The notes: generated from the letters alone by a model not told the origin. Shown: positions 45,948 to 60,395, numbered from the stretch's first letter. The stretch: DNA of 64,000 nucleotides from Dryococelus australis (GCA_029891345.1 CM057000.1:125153338-125217337), one strand, 5' to 3'. Made by a program: numbers and translations.

Positions 45948-46226
45948 TTGTTGGTAGAAATGCTTTTGAAATACTACCGGGCCACAGCTGCCACAAGTGT
46001 TCGCGCATACAAACGCGTGAATAAAAGGACATAGAGGAAACACGGCGTTCGAGCAAACGCGAATGCGAGGATAAAAAGAGGCCTAATAGGACTAAAGTAA
46101 AACAATAGGGATATAGATAATGGTTGTTATCTTTTCTGCCAGAAAGTCTTACTTGCAGAACATTTATTTACCGAGATACGCAAACCAACTATTTCACAGA
46201 AAACGCGGGGATCCATCCCGCTCTTA

Positions 46227-47313
46227 ACGCTTAATTTTTCAATTGTGTCGCCAGTTTTGGCCTGAAAAGCAGTTGCTTGCATATAGGCTAGCAAGAGGAA
46301 ACGGAAATAGAGGCGATGTTCGGCAGAGAAGGCCTTCCTTCTGCCACACCGGCACTTTCTCTCCCCCGGCAGAGCGGAACAGAAAGTGCGATGTTACGAC
46401 AGACAGACTGACAAACCACCAGCCAAGTTCCAACATTACGAACTTTGTATGTGCAGGTTTTGTTTCTGCTACACGCGCAAGCAGAACTGCGCACACGTTT
46501 ATTTCCACCGGATAAGACACCAGACCTATCTAAATTAGATTCTCTTTCGACCGGTGGATTAAGTTACACCAGCTCTTGGCGAGGTTTAACTGCAGAGAGT
46601 AAATAAAATCTCGCGAAATGGACAACATTTTTGATTGATTACGGAACGATCTGTTCTAATGATGAAATGTATCTTTGCAGTGTCCTATGTATATTTGGCG
46701 GAATTTTAGTAAAAGAAAACACTGAAGTATGTGTAAAAAAGAGACGCGCTGTAATCTTAGCATTCAAAGCTTTCAGTTTTCACGTAAAATTCCATTAGGA
46801 ATTATTGTGAGTACTGCAAGATTTTATATACAGCCTTCGGAGAGTTTCTTTGCCAGAATTGCTGAACAATAAGTGGATGCGTTATGAAGTTATACGGGGA
46901 TGTATGGGGGCCAACTATTTATATATGTGGGTACAGACTACGGACGTAATTAACGAATGCGAAAAATGCATCGTAATAAAAAATAAAATAATAAACGTCG
47001 CGCGTGTAAAACGTTACTACAGAATCCGTATCGAAAATGGGGCGAAAACTGCACAAAAGTAGTTTATTTCAAACCTGCCAATGTACTTGCGCCGAGAGTA
47101 AACGCTGTTTAACTGCAACGACTACACTTGATATGATTAAAAGAAATGAGCCTTATATGTGACACGCCGTAATGAAACCACATACCTGCGATATTCTCAC
47201 GTTAGTTTCAACTAGTGTGTATTGAAATGTTTAAGGTACAAAAAGCAGATCCAAATTATTGTTATCGCAGCCACACGCAGCAAAGTAGCCGCGGGGGATG
47301 GTATGTATCTACC
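46227..47313. other. Non-coding stretch between two nested elements
   Basis: An ORF pair on both strands near 46240-46520 shows no family features. Nothing else recognised. Confidence 0.35.
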
Positions 47314-48124
47314 TATAGTCTATTCGCGGTTTCTGCACACTCTTTGAATTGAACCTTTGAAAAATCACTGTGTATGACGAGCTTGGCTGTTTACAAAAAT
47401 GTCATGTATCACAGCATTTATCTTCTGTTAACGTAAGAATGCATTATTTTTAGCTTAACTGAATTTTACTTGTATTTGTCTATAAATTATATTTCATTTA
47501 TAATTAATTAATATGAATACAAACAGTGAGAAAACATGTTTGTGTTTAATGCGTAGTAAAAAGTAGTTCTTATGCAAATTATTATAACACTGAGTGCGCC
47601 CGAATGCAGTGCATTGTCTCTTTGGTGTAATTTCTTTTACTTTAAGAGTGGAATGGACCCCTGCATTTTTTGTGAAATAGTTGTTTGCGCGAATGTCGCG
47701 TATCTCTGTAAATAAATGTTCTGCAAATACGAATTTTTGTCACAAAATACAAAAATCTATACTATGGCCCCTTTTTTATTTTTTTACTTTTGTCATTAAG
47801 TGTGTTCTTGAAGAAGAAAATTCGTGAGATACGGGCGTAGTTTAATCTGTGGTCTTTCGTCGCGTGTAATAAAACGCCACTGTTACAGCTCTAATTTGCA
47901 CAGTACAGCGTCAGGACGGAAACACTGCACGCCGTGCGCGTAGGAGCGATGAGGCACTAGGCGTGCGTGTCAGTGTCGCCCGTATCGCTCCCTCGCATCT
48001 TGACCTTGGAAGCGAGGTACCCACGGGATCCATCCCACTAAGCTTTGATTGCATGAGGTGGAGGAATATCCTTGAAGTATAACTTTACTTCAGAAAAGCC
48101 GGAAGTAGCCGTGAATGGATTGTA
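47314..48124 (+). mobile_element. CACGG-TIR long-type element with nested PIF-like MITE
   Basis: Left end TATAGTCTATTCGCGGTTTC then GAACCTTTGAAAAATCACTG. The shared interior GTAGTTCTTATGCAAATTAT and GAGTGCGCCCGAATGCAG matches the copy at 28966. It resumes after the MITE as TTTGATTGCATGAGGTGGAG and ends CCGTGAATGGATTGTA. Confidence 0.82.
47646..48038 (+). mobile_element. PIF-like MITE, copy 2 (intact)
   Basis: Ends GAGTGGAATGGACCCC and complement of GTGGGATGGATCCC; flanked by TAA (47643-47645, 48039-48041). 393 bp without coding capacity. It is the reference for the split copy at 42165-46223, in the opposite orientation. Confidence 0.88.
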
Positions 48125-49287
48125 GTACACACTAGATGCATACTTACGGGACAGGTCGCTATACTCCACTGGACTCGGCCACCGCACATTTCTGTTGAAG
48201 GATGGCATAACCGTGTCGCTAATTAAGTAGACTGCGCGCGCAGGGAAGAAAGTGGAAATCACGTTTCCCTCCAGACGCAGATTGACACATGGTGCATACC
48301 AGCAGAACGTCAGCTTCTGTGTGTTACGTGCATTAAAAAGAACTGGGATTATTTTACAAAATGGGGAGGGCGGTGGTACGAGAAGTGCAATATGAAACGT
48401 AGGGTCTCAGCGGTGACGGTGTCTGACGAATGCGAGATCCAGCCAAGTACGTCACAAAGTCGTTGGGGTTAGTGTGTTGGAGGCGTTGAAGGTGCTGCCC
48501 TTCATGAATCGCACGGATTCTGATTTGGCAATGATATCGATGACGAAGTCACCGCAGAGCACAAGGGTAATGCGAGTCTACGCTGAGCTAGGGCGGTATG
48601 TATGTGCGGGAAGATAGCCTGCGGATACATACGCATGGAGATATTCTGTGGAGTTTTCCCGGGTTGCATGCAAATGGATCCCGAGCACGAAAGTGGAGCT
48701 GATGTAAGTGGCTATCGAAACTTCCGCAGGAAAAAATATCACCAAATGTGCGTTGTGTGCATGCTCTTCTTGGTGCTTTTTGCGTTTGCGCTGATTGTGT
48801 CGTCGTTGTTTAGTCATAGCCTCGTCACGTGATGTGGCATGTGATGACAATCGCCACGTCCGCGCTTTGCTGCTGCGTAGAATTGTCAACTTCTTCATAT
48901 AACTCCGGAATGGATCGAGGTAGCTGAGTCAGTCTTTCAGTACTAAATTTGTCTTATTGAGCACTATTCATGTTGTTAATATTATTAGCGTACTTTTAGC
49001 CTAACTCGTTTTTTTTTTTTTAACTATTTTGGCTTGTAATACGCGAAGAAAATGATTATTGGTTAGAAAGTCACTTAGTGTGTATTATTTATAATTCTTT
49101 GTTATGTTATATTACTGTATTTTTTACGCGCAAACTGACACCAGAACTTCTCCGATCGGATGAACCTTTCGGTCGCTACTGCGGTCTTAAGCATAGACTA
49201 ACTCGCTCGACATCAGAGGTACGCAGCGCGGCTCCCACACCGCGGCCTGATGACGTCAGAACGATAAAAGTGTGTGTGCGTGCGTGT
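48125..49287. other. Non-coding stretch
   Basis: Moderately GC-rich at 48180-48900, with ORFs on both strands but none recognisable. Confidence 0.35.
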
Positions 49288-49336
49288 GTGTGAAGCATAA
49301 AGCCAAAGGTTGGTCCTTTGGCTTTATGCTTCACAC
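49288..49336. repeat. Perfect 22-bp hairpin with 5-base loop
   Basis: Left stem 49288-49309 (GTGTGAAGCATAAAGCC and AAAGG) pairs without mismatch with 49315-49336; the loop is TTGGT. Preceded by a TG-rich run. Confidence 0.97.
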
Positions 49337-52232
<2,896 letters not shown>

Positions 52233-52899
52233 AAGGCTGTTCACGGTAAAGTGAGAACTTTTGAAATTAACCTTTGAAAAATGTCCCTGCCCTTACCTGC
52301 ATATATTTTAACGGGCGCCCCGAGTGACATGCGCCTAGTAAGTATGGTAACTATTGCTGGGAAGTAGTTCCGTATGTTAACGTCGTATAAAAAGTGTTAC
52401 GTAGCCATTTCTGATAACTTAAATTATTTCTTTCGAATTTTGTTTTATTTTAATTCATCGAAGTGTAAAAATGAGCTGATTTGTTAAATATTTACATTTT
52501 TAATAATTCCATAATTTCACTTGGACACATCAATAAAGTGATGAGGACCATGGCAATGTGTAGAGTGGCGAGATTTGGACGGGGTCTTGAGAGCCGATGC
52601 GGATGATTGAGGTGAGTGTGGAGCTGCGCCGGAATTAAAGGGCGGGGAAAACGGGAGATCCCCGAGAAAACCCGCTGACCAACCGTCCGGCACGACTCCC
52701 GCATGCGAAAATCTGGAGTGACCTGGCCGGGGATTGAACCCGGATCGCCATGTTGGGAGGCGAGCAGACTGACCGCTCAGCCACCGTTGCCCCCATGGCA
52801 ATTTCAATCTTACATAAAGCGCAAGAATGCACAACGTGCATACAAGTAGATCTTAAGTAGGGCTCTCAGAAGTGCTCAGTTCACCGTGAACCGCCTATA
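52233..52899 (+). mobile_element. CACGG-TIR long-type element split by a SINE
   Basis: Left end AGGCTGTTCACGGTAAAGTG, then TTAACCTTTGAAAAATGTCC; right end GTAGATCTTAAGTAGGGCTC, then GTTCACCGTGAACCGCCTAT. It combines the MITE-type left tip (GTAAAGTGAGAACTTTTGA) with long-type subterminal sequence, linking the two forms. The SINE at 52558-52794 sits inside. Confidence 0.85.
52558..52794 (-). mobile_element. tRNA-derived SINE, copy F
   Basis: Minus-strand copy starting GGGGGCAACGGTGGCTGAGC, with a well-kept B box (GGTTCAATCCC), body GCATGCGGGAGTCGTGCCGG, and a 3' end lacking about 20 bp before CGTCCAAATCTCGCCACT. Perfect 8-bp target duplication ATGGCAAT at 52550-52557 and 52795-52802. Confidence 0.92.
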
Positions 52900-53653
52900 C
52901 CAATGTGTAATGACGAGAAGTTTACTGTGGGAACATAGGGAAAACGTGTAGCAAATTGCCCAACTTACAAGAGTCATAATTCTAATAACTATTCGTAGAA
53001 AGTTTCCAATTGTAATATCTCGCTGGCCATAGATTCTAGCACAGTGGTTAAAGGTCGTGGGTATTGATATGGTTATGGTAGTGGTTTTAGCACAGGCAAG
53101 AGTCGGAACCAAGGTGGTTACAGATAGTGGAATTCTACAAACGCAACGAAAGGTAACGTGTTGCACATTCAACATGTTGAATGTGACGTCCAGCGCGGAG
53201 ACACGTTGCCTGTGTTAAGTCGACAGATGTAGCTTCATGTAGTATTCAACGCAGTCAAATATTGTTGAATGCCATAGTCGTCGAAATGCTGTCTGTAGAA
53301 ACTGCTGCTGCGACATATTTGCTTCCCAGCGTCCAGAAAAATACGAAAAAGCAGCACCGATCGTGGAGAACGAAGGTAGGTATTAATTGGAGATGCTCAA
53401 AAAATCCTTTTTGAACAATTGCTAGCTGGTGATAAGCTCTACTGCAAAACTTCGTAGATGAGTATGAACGACTCAGTTTTATTTTAGGACCATAATTTAT
53501 TATTGTTAAAATTTGTGTTCCTGCCGAGAATCAGTACCAGTTATGTTTTACTGCCGCTACATCACAGTTGAACTGCTCCACTTGTTTGAAATTGTTTTTT
53601 CCCATTTCCCCCTGTTATTTATACATTAATATACTGTACGTGAATATCCAAAC
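52900..53653. other. Non-coding stretch
   Basis: No gene or element ends recognised. Confidence 0.35.
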
Positions 53654-54803
53654 TGTAACACTTCAATATTTATGGCTTTATATGTAATAATTATTCCATG
53701 TCTTTAAATTTAATTAAAATGACAAACTTTAATGCAATGTATAAGATGTTTAGCGCATGTTCAATGTCATATATATGTAAGCATATTTATTTTGACAGTT
53801 GTGTTGTATACGCTATGTAAGTTTAATTATTATCTATGGTTTCTTTGCATGAGTATGTGTCTTTGTAACAAGCACTACCTTTTGTTTTCTCAAAAGAGTC
53901 CGGCCACACCAGCATCCTATCACATTTTATTTATTTATTTATTTAAACAACAGTCTGATAGAACCATAAACTTATTCATTCTATTTTGGAATCAGTGAGA
54001 GGCCAGCTAGAAAATAAGTCAGTCCTGAGTATGAAAGATAATCTATAATATTTGATTGGTAAAAGTTGATATTTACGACAGAGATACATAATTATTCACG
54101 CACTATTGAAATGCTGAGCCTATACATGTTTAAAAGAAGAAGTAATTCGACATAAGCTTTACGACGAGCCCAGAGGGAGGACGGCCCAGTAAAGGAGGAC
54201 TTTCCGGGTTTTCGACTTCGCACGAAGGACGACGCGGTGTCTGGTGTTCGGAGAGCCAATTCTGCGAGAGGAGGACTGCTGCTTGCGGATTCTGGCGAGG
54301 TTCCGATTCTGCATCCACCTCCGTTGTTCCTGCCCGCAGAGGACGAGTTCACCCAGCACCACCCGGAGATGTGCTGTCCGTGGTGAGCGGGAGAGCTGTT
54401 CCTGGGTTCTACACCAGTGAAGGATGACTCCACGACATCGGCAGAGTTGCGGTTATTTTCCGCTATCGACACAGCTAAGTCGTATTTTTCCTCAAGCAAA
54501 TGTAAATGTATTTATGACATTATGACAACTTGTAAAGTCAAATGTTGGTAAATCGGTTGATGTGCAATGTGCAGGCTGGTGTTGCTTGTAATTTTGAGAA
54601 TTATTATAGTATAATATTTCGTAACTAAAGTTCTGCAAAAGTACTATATTATTTGAAATTCGCTTAGTTCATCAGTATTAAAATCAAAGTAATTTTATTC
54701 CATTCTATTGATTTACTTGAATTAAGATTTCTCTGTTTGTTTATTAGAATTAATGATCCATTTGTTTCAAACGACAGAGATAATGGAAATTCGGATGAAC
54801 ACA
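53654..54803 (+). repeat. 5' long terminal repeat of Ty3/gypsy element
   Basis: Begins TGTAACACTTCAATATTTAT and ends near GGATGAACA. It is nearly the same as 58425-59472, except for an 89-bp segment (54329-54417, starting CCTGCCCGCAGAGGACG) present only here. Exact ends are uncertain by a few bases, and I did not find a convincing target duplication or primer-binding site. Confidence 0.88.
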
Positions 54804-55299
54804 CCGATTTTTTTGTGTGACAGTATACAGTTCAGCCGAGGTATATCATTAATATAACCTATCAAACTCGCTCACATATACGATATTTTATCGCTACATT
54901 ACACATTCATATCTTGTATTACACATCTCAGAAATAATATTTTATAACCAATGAGATTGGCAGTAATATTGTAACACATATCAGAGGCGTTACAGTATTA
55001 ATTTTTGAACGCCCAAACGTGTGGCTATAAACGCTCCACACATTGCGTCTATTTAACACATGACATAATTAAATTTTTGTCGACCCAACGTGAAGGCTTC
55101 GAGAATTTAATCCCACGACAACCAGAGATTACTATACTGCTGCTCACAGAAAGAAATATTCATAACTTCCATACAGAAATCAGAGTAGAGTCGTTTATTC
55201 TTTGCAATCTATATGAGTCAAGGATCGAGGACTGCATATTACTTGCGAAACACCGCCGCCATAGATTATAAGAAATTGGAGTATCGCGCGGATAATAAG

Positions 55300-55545
55300 A
55301 TGGCAGGAACAAGTGCACCGGCAGATGTGTTAGTTTCAAGCGACATGGAGGGTAATTTAGTAGGTCAGGTGACTAACCCAGATAAGACAAAGGAACAGGC
55401 GGGAGATTAACGCCTACCCATTCGGAGATGTCGATAATGCAGCAGATGACCTTGTTATTTAAGGAGCAATCTAGAGAAATTCGTGAGATTAATGAACGGA
55501 TGACGGAATTTTATTTTATAGTAGCAGGAACAGGAAACACTTCGA
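55300..55545 (+). pseudogene. gag-like fragment
   Basis: An ATG at 55300 opens MAGTSAPADVLVSSDMEGNL and runs to a stop at 55410. A shifted frame then reads MQQMTLLFKEQSREIREINE, RMTEFYF, a helical segment typical of the N-terminal part of Ty3/gypsy gag. Capsid core and nucleocapsid are absent: a large deletion joins this directly to the integrase region. Confidence 0.55.
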
Positions 55546-55565
55546 GCAAGAGTGGAAACCGATCA

Positions 55566-56809
55566 TTCCAGATAAACTGCAACTGAAATTGGTACTCTAT
55601 GCGCATGAAATGCTAGGGCACATTGGAATTCGGAAGACTTATGAGGCACTCCGAAAACAGTTCTTTTTCAAACAAATGCAACCATTACTAACAAAGACGG
55701 TACGAACATGTGATTTGTCTCAGAATTGCAAGCATGCTCAAGAGCACTTGATAGGGGAATTGCAAGCATGCTCAAGAGCACTTGATAGGGGAATTGCAAG
55801 CATGCTCAAGAGCACTTGATAGGGGAATTGCAAGCATGCTCAAGAGCACTTGATAGGGGAATTGCAAGCATGCTCAAGAGCACTTGATAAGAGAATTGCA
55901 AGCATGCTCAAGAGCACTTGATAGGGGAATTGCAGCCTATCATTCCAGAAAAACCTTTGGATTTAGTGTCCGTAGATCTATTCGGCCTTTTACTGCAGTC
56001 AAAAGCCAAAGTGTCCTATGTGGTCGTAATGATGGACATATTCTCTAGATACCTACACTAAATTGTATGCCATGGTACAGGCAAATGCGCGTACAGTACT
56101 GATGCAACTAAAAGCTTTCATACAATAAGTAGGACGACCAAGATGCGTACTGTCAGTCAGACAAGGGAACTCAATTCACAGGAAAGATATGGCAGGCAGG
56201 TACGAGGAAACTGAACGTGTTACCTACCTCGTCCTCTGTAAGATATCCCAGAGGAAACCCCGTCGAGCGAAGAATGAAGTGTCTAGGAAAATGCTAAGGA
56301 TTCTGTGTTGCAAGTCACACCAGAACTGGAGAGATAAGCTACCCACTATCGAATATGTAATGAAGAATACAGTGCATGACTCTACCACCGTAACCCCTCT
56401 GGAGGCACTGACAGACCGTAGAGCCGAGATCTTTGATATGTCTAGGTTACAGTCACCTCCGCAATTGACCCATAAAGAAACCGAAGACAAGAGAGAAGAA
56501 GCGAAACAAGAACTATTGGAGTTCGCCAGGAAGAAGATAATTCTAGCAGCCGATCGACGCCGCAAGTATGTGAAGCAGTCACGGATGAAGAAGTGTAATC
56601 AATTGGTTCTAATAAGAGCACATTTTATCAGTAGAGCATGGGAATTTATTTCCAAGAAGTTTATGCCACTCTACGTCGGTACGATAAAAGTATCTAAGAT
56701 AATCAACAACAGCTGCTATGAAGTGGTTTGTCCGGACACTGTTAAGGTCCTAGAACGCTATAATAGCATAGCTCTGAGAGAATATCAATCTCCTATTACG
56801 CCGGTGTAA
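55566..56809 (+). pseudogene. Ty3/gypsy integrase, broken
   Basis: Starts WKPIIPDKLQLKLVLYAHEM, LGHIGIRKTYEALRKQF: the H..H half of the zinc-binding domain, then CDLSQNCK where one of the two Cys is Ser. The catalytic core shows PEKPLDLVSVDLFG (first Asp), SDKGTQFTGKIW (second Asp) and GNPVERRMKCLG (Glu), each in a different frame. The tail HQNWRDKLPTIEYVM, VTPLEALTDRR and the C-terminal MPLYVGTIKVSKIINNSCYE are in one 206-codon frame (56189-56809). The tandem array 55728-55931 separates zinc-binding and core regions. Confidence 0.88.
55728..55931 (+). repeat. Six tandem 34-bp units inside the integrase
   Basis: Unit GCAAGCATGCTCAAGAGCAC plus TTGATAGGGGAATT, starting at 55728, 55762, 55796, 55830, 55864 and 55898. 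Only the fifth unit differs clearly (GATAAGAGAATT). Since 34 is not a multiple of 3, the frame rotates through the array. Each unit contains GCATGC. Confidence 0.97.
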
Positions 56810-58424
56810 AGAAAACATTTGGAAGAAAAGAGCAAATATATAGACGCTGAGGAATAATGTTGTTGAGTAATTACTTAAGTTTATTGCAGTAAAGAATTGT
56901 CGCTAAATGCGGATTTTATAAGATAATTATTATATGGGGCGAGCCTTTGTTCACTGATGTGGAAAGGATTTAATTGGGCGTAGCTGAAAGCCGCCAGAAT
57001 ATGAGATATAATTTGTTCCATGTCAATAATGTGTACATTGTAATTTATTTTGCCCTATATTGTCACATTGTAGAAGGTTGTTGGTATATGTAAAGAGTTC
57101 CAGCGTTTTTCTTATGTTTTACCTTCCAATGAGGAAATAATAAAACCTGTTCGTAAAGGATGGAAGCGATGTTGTTGAGTAAGATGTTATTTGCTATACT
57201 CAATCATAAAACCAAGTTCATAACAGTAATGAAGGTAACCACCGACGGAAAATTCCTGAGTAAATAAATAAATGTGCAAATATAGTAATCAACCCAATGC
57301 TAAATGCCCTATTTTGAAATACGCAGTCTCTATATTGAAAGTTTGACCAAAAATAAATAAAAGCTGCAATGAGTAAGCAAACTTCTGACTGCAAATTTTG
57401 CTAGAATTAAATACGAACTTGGAAAAGAAAAAAAAGTAAGGTTTTTTCGTACTATTTTCTGAATGAATACATATTTAATTGGTTTTGATTAGGTTCTTCA
57501 GATAATTCCTATTTTAGATGTTTTCGAATTGTCTGTTATATATATATGTTATGCCCTTGAACCAAGGTTTCGGAAATAATTGTATAGATGTAAGATTCAT
57601 AAACATCGATGAAGTTTCAGGTTTCATTTAATAATTTTTCTTATGAAAGTAATATCATTTTATGGTGACCTAAAATTTTCAGATATTTTTGGAAACCGAT
57701 AGTAGTCAATTATGGTCAGCACTGGTCTGTACAGTTGTGACTTCTTATGATTGCCAATATTGATTAATTAACTTTAAATGAGAAAAGATGTGTCATTTGC
57801 ATGTGAGCTAAAAGAACCTTGACTTTTCATGAAATGTTTTGCCTGAAAGACGCTTTTATAAACAAGTGCAAAGAGTGAAAAAAAATTATGACCAGAAACT
57901 TAAGTGTTAGCCCAAGGAATTTTTTTTTTTTGTTGAGCCAAGACAAATAGAATACGCATTAACTGAAAAGTGAACGAATTGTTGATAGAAGTTGTAATGA
58001 TAAACAATTTAACCAACTTGAACTGGAAAGTTTTGAAGTGTTACAGCCGAGAAGGTTAAAGTGAGGCAGGAGCTACCCGCCAGCTCATCTCATCTGCCCC
58101 AGCTGAGACGAATGTTCCAGGACTCTAAGATTGAACGGAGCAAGGACGTCTCTACTGATGATGGAGATGGTGACAATTTTTATTCATAGAGATAAGACTG
58201 ATTCTCCATAATTTGTTATTAATCCATGTTCGACTTAATTTTAAGATACATGGCTAAGCTAAATGAACATTTGTGTAGAATTGTTGTGTTATTTATTTTT
58301 TTAAGGTATTGAGTTGTAAATGATGAAATGATGTATGATCGTAATTGCTAAATGAAGTGTTACATTATTATTAATCAATTTTAACCCGACTTGTCCCAAC
58401 TGTGTCAAAATGTAGGGGAACTTC
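56810..58424. other. 3' internal region of the LTR element, no ORF
   Basis: 1.6 kb after the integrase with no env-like or other coding sequence; AT-rich, with a poly-T tract near 57921-57931. Confidence 0.45.
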
Positions 58425-59472
58425 TGTTACACTTAAATATTTATTACTTTATAATGATTATTCTATGTCTTTAAATTTTATTTAAATGCCAAACTTTAAT
58501 GCAATGTATAAGATGTTTAGCGTATGTTCAATGTGATATGTGTAAACATATTTATTTTGACAGTTGTGTTGTATACGCTATGTAAGTCTAATTATTATCT
58601 ATGGTTTCTTTGCATGAGTATTTGTCTTTGTAACAAGCACTACCTTTTGTTTTCTCAAAAGAGTCAGGCCACACCAGCCGGCCTATCACATTTTATTATT
58701 TTTTCAAACAATAGTCTGATAGAACAAAAAAACTTATTAATTCTATTTTGGAATCAGTGAGAGGCCAGCTAGAAAATAAGTCAGTCCTGAGTATGAAAGA
58801 TAATATTATATATATTTGATTGGCAAAATTTGATATTTACGACGGAGATACATAATTATTCACGCACTATTGAAATGCTGAGCCTATATATGTTTAAAAG
58901 AAGAAGTAATTCGACATAAGCTTTACGACGAGCCCAGAGGGAGGACGGCCCAGTAAAGGAGGACTTTCCGGGTTTTCGACTTCGCACGAAGGACGACGCG
59001 GTGTCTGGTGTTCGGAGAGCCAATTCTGCGAGAGGAGGACTGCTGCTTGCGGATTCTGGCGAGGTTCCGATTCTGCATCCACCTCCGTTGTTTGAAGGAT
59101 GACTCCACGACATCAGCAGAGTTGCGGTTATTTTCCGCTATCGACACAGCTAAGTCGTATTTTTCCTCAAGCAAATGTAAATGTATTTATGACACTAGAA
59201 CTTGTAAAGTCAAATGTTGGTAAATCGGTTGATGTGCAATGTGCAGGCTGGTATTGCTTGTTAATTTTGAGAATTAGTATAGTATAATATTTCGTAACTA
59301 AAGTTCTGCAAAAGTACAATGTAATTTGAAATTGGTTTAGTTCATCAATATAAAAATCAATGTAACTTTATTCGTTTCTATTGATTTACTTGAATTAAGA
59401 CTTCTCTGTTTGTTTATGAGAATTAATGATCCAATTGTTTCAAACTATAGCGATAATGGAAATTTGGATGCA
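58425..59472 (+). repeat. 3' long terminal repeat of Ty3/gypsy element
   Basis: Begins TGTTACACTTAAATATTTAT; the direct match to the 5' LTR runs through AATGCAATGTATAAGATGTT, the GC-rich block at 58917-59095 and AACTAAAGTTCTGCAAAAGT, ending near GGATGCA. It lacks the 89-bp segment of the 5' copy. Substitutions between the two show the insertion is not recent. Confidence 0.88.
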
Positions 59473-60076
59473 CCGTATAACCATTAATTTCCCGCACATC
59501 TATACTTATTTCCGTATGTGTAGGGGAATTTCCGTACAGTTAGCAACGCTGGGGACGAATTGCGCTCAACAGAGAAACTTATTCCTTTGACCTTCGCAGC
59601 GCTGACAACGGAGCATACAGTTGCGCAATGAGGTCTGCACAGAATAAAGTATGTACGTATAACCATGATAAACGAGCTTCGAGCGTTTCAGGATAATATC
59701 CCCATTACAAATTCCTTTTTTTTTAAGCATTTTTAAAACAAGCCTCGTTTCTTTCTGGTGTATTGAATCAATCACTGTGTTAGATGGCCCAAGAGACTCA
59801 CTCAACCTTCTACATAATGAGTAACTTTATTTTAATTTAAGTGATGCTCAGGACACACATGCCACCCATGCCTTCCTCGACATTTGCATTACAGTATTTA
59901 AAGATTATGCAATATAGAAGCATCCCGGTGAAAGTAGACGGAACTCACCATTCAACCCACGGTATCTTTGTTTCAGTTCGACCCAGAGCGACTAAAGTTC
60001 ATGGCAAAGACAAACCATAAACAAATGTGTTTTTCTATTCGTATAAAGTGCAACTAAACTGCAACGTCGGTTAAAG
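59473..60076. other. Non-coding stretch
   Basis: No gene or repeat ends recognised. Confidence 0.35.
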
Positions 60077-60395
60077 CCATAGACTAACGGTGAAATTGAC
60101 CGATCTCGCTGGCTGCGCACAACCAATCTCCGTGTCCCAACAGTGAACTGCTTTTCTCACTCGTAAACAAGTGCTTTGAAATAGAAGTACACTTCCTCTA
60201 TCCAATTTGTAATGCAGCTTGATTAAATTCGAGCTGATAAAAGTATTTTTGTCATATAAAAGTGCGACCTTTAAACAAACAAGTTCATCACTGTTGGCCA
60301 TGTTGACACTGAAGGTGGCGTTTCTTTGGGGTAGGTCAATGTTGGGTACATGCGCGGAAGACGAATAAGCGGTCTACCTCATCATTAGTCTATGG
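60077..60395. mobile_element. MITE with CCATAGACTAA inverted ends
   Basis: Left CCATAGACTAACGGTGAA and right complement of CCATAGACTAATGATGAGG; TTAA occurs beside both ends. 319 bp. The minus-strand ORF across it is not a known protein. A degraded relative lies at 36794-37142. Confidence 0.72.

Larger units (their letters stand above)
42450..46083. mobile_element. PIF/Harbinger element 2, deleted derivative
   Basis: The left end GGTCCCGTCGCACTCGCGTT, then CGCGTTTATTCGAACGCC, is matched inverted at the right end (reverse strand GGCCTCTTTTTATCCTCGCA, then CGCGTTTGCTCGAACGCC). The target duplication is TAA (42447-42449, 46084-46086). Inside are a MADF-BESS gene on plus and a transposase first exon on minus, convergent as in element 1, and again no DDE exon. 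The TIR sequence differs from element 1, so it is a separate subfamily. Confidence 0.92.
42165..46223 (-). mobile_element. PIF-like MITE, copy 1, split by Harbinger 2
   Basis: Its two parts (42165-42446 and 46087-46223) together match, in reverse, the intact 393-bp copy at 47646-48038. Shared landmarks: AGTGGGATGGA end, GCGATACGGGCGACA, GTGCCTCATCGCTCCTACGC, CACAGATTAAACTACGCCCG, then after the insertion TTGCAGAACATTTATTTAC and CAACTATTTCACA. TTA flanks both ends (42162-42164, 46224-46226), fitting PIF/Harbinger targeting. Confidence 0.88.
53654..59472 (+). mobile_element. Ty3/gypsy LTR retrotransposon, internally deleted
   Basis: Two long direct repeats of about 1.05-1.15 kb bracket a 3.6-kb interior. 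In order the interior holds a short gag-like frame, then directly the integrase (zinc-binding region, core and C-terminal domain). Protease, reverse transcriptase and RNase H are missing, so the element cannot move by itself. An AGGGGAA purine stretch lies just before the 3' LTR and may be the polypurine tract. Confidence 0.88.

Noticed and set aside
54092..54499. Minus-strand protein of 135 residues and its near copy at 58856-59113
   Set aside because: Both lie within the paired LTRs and reflect a GC-rich LTR segment, not a gene.
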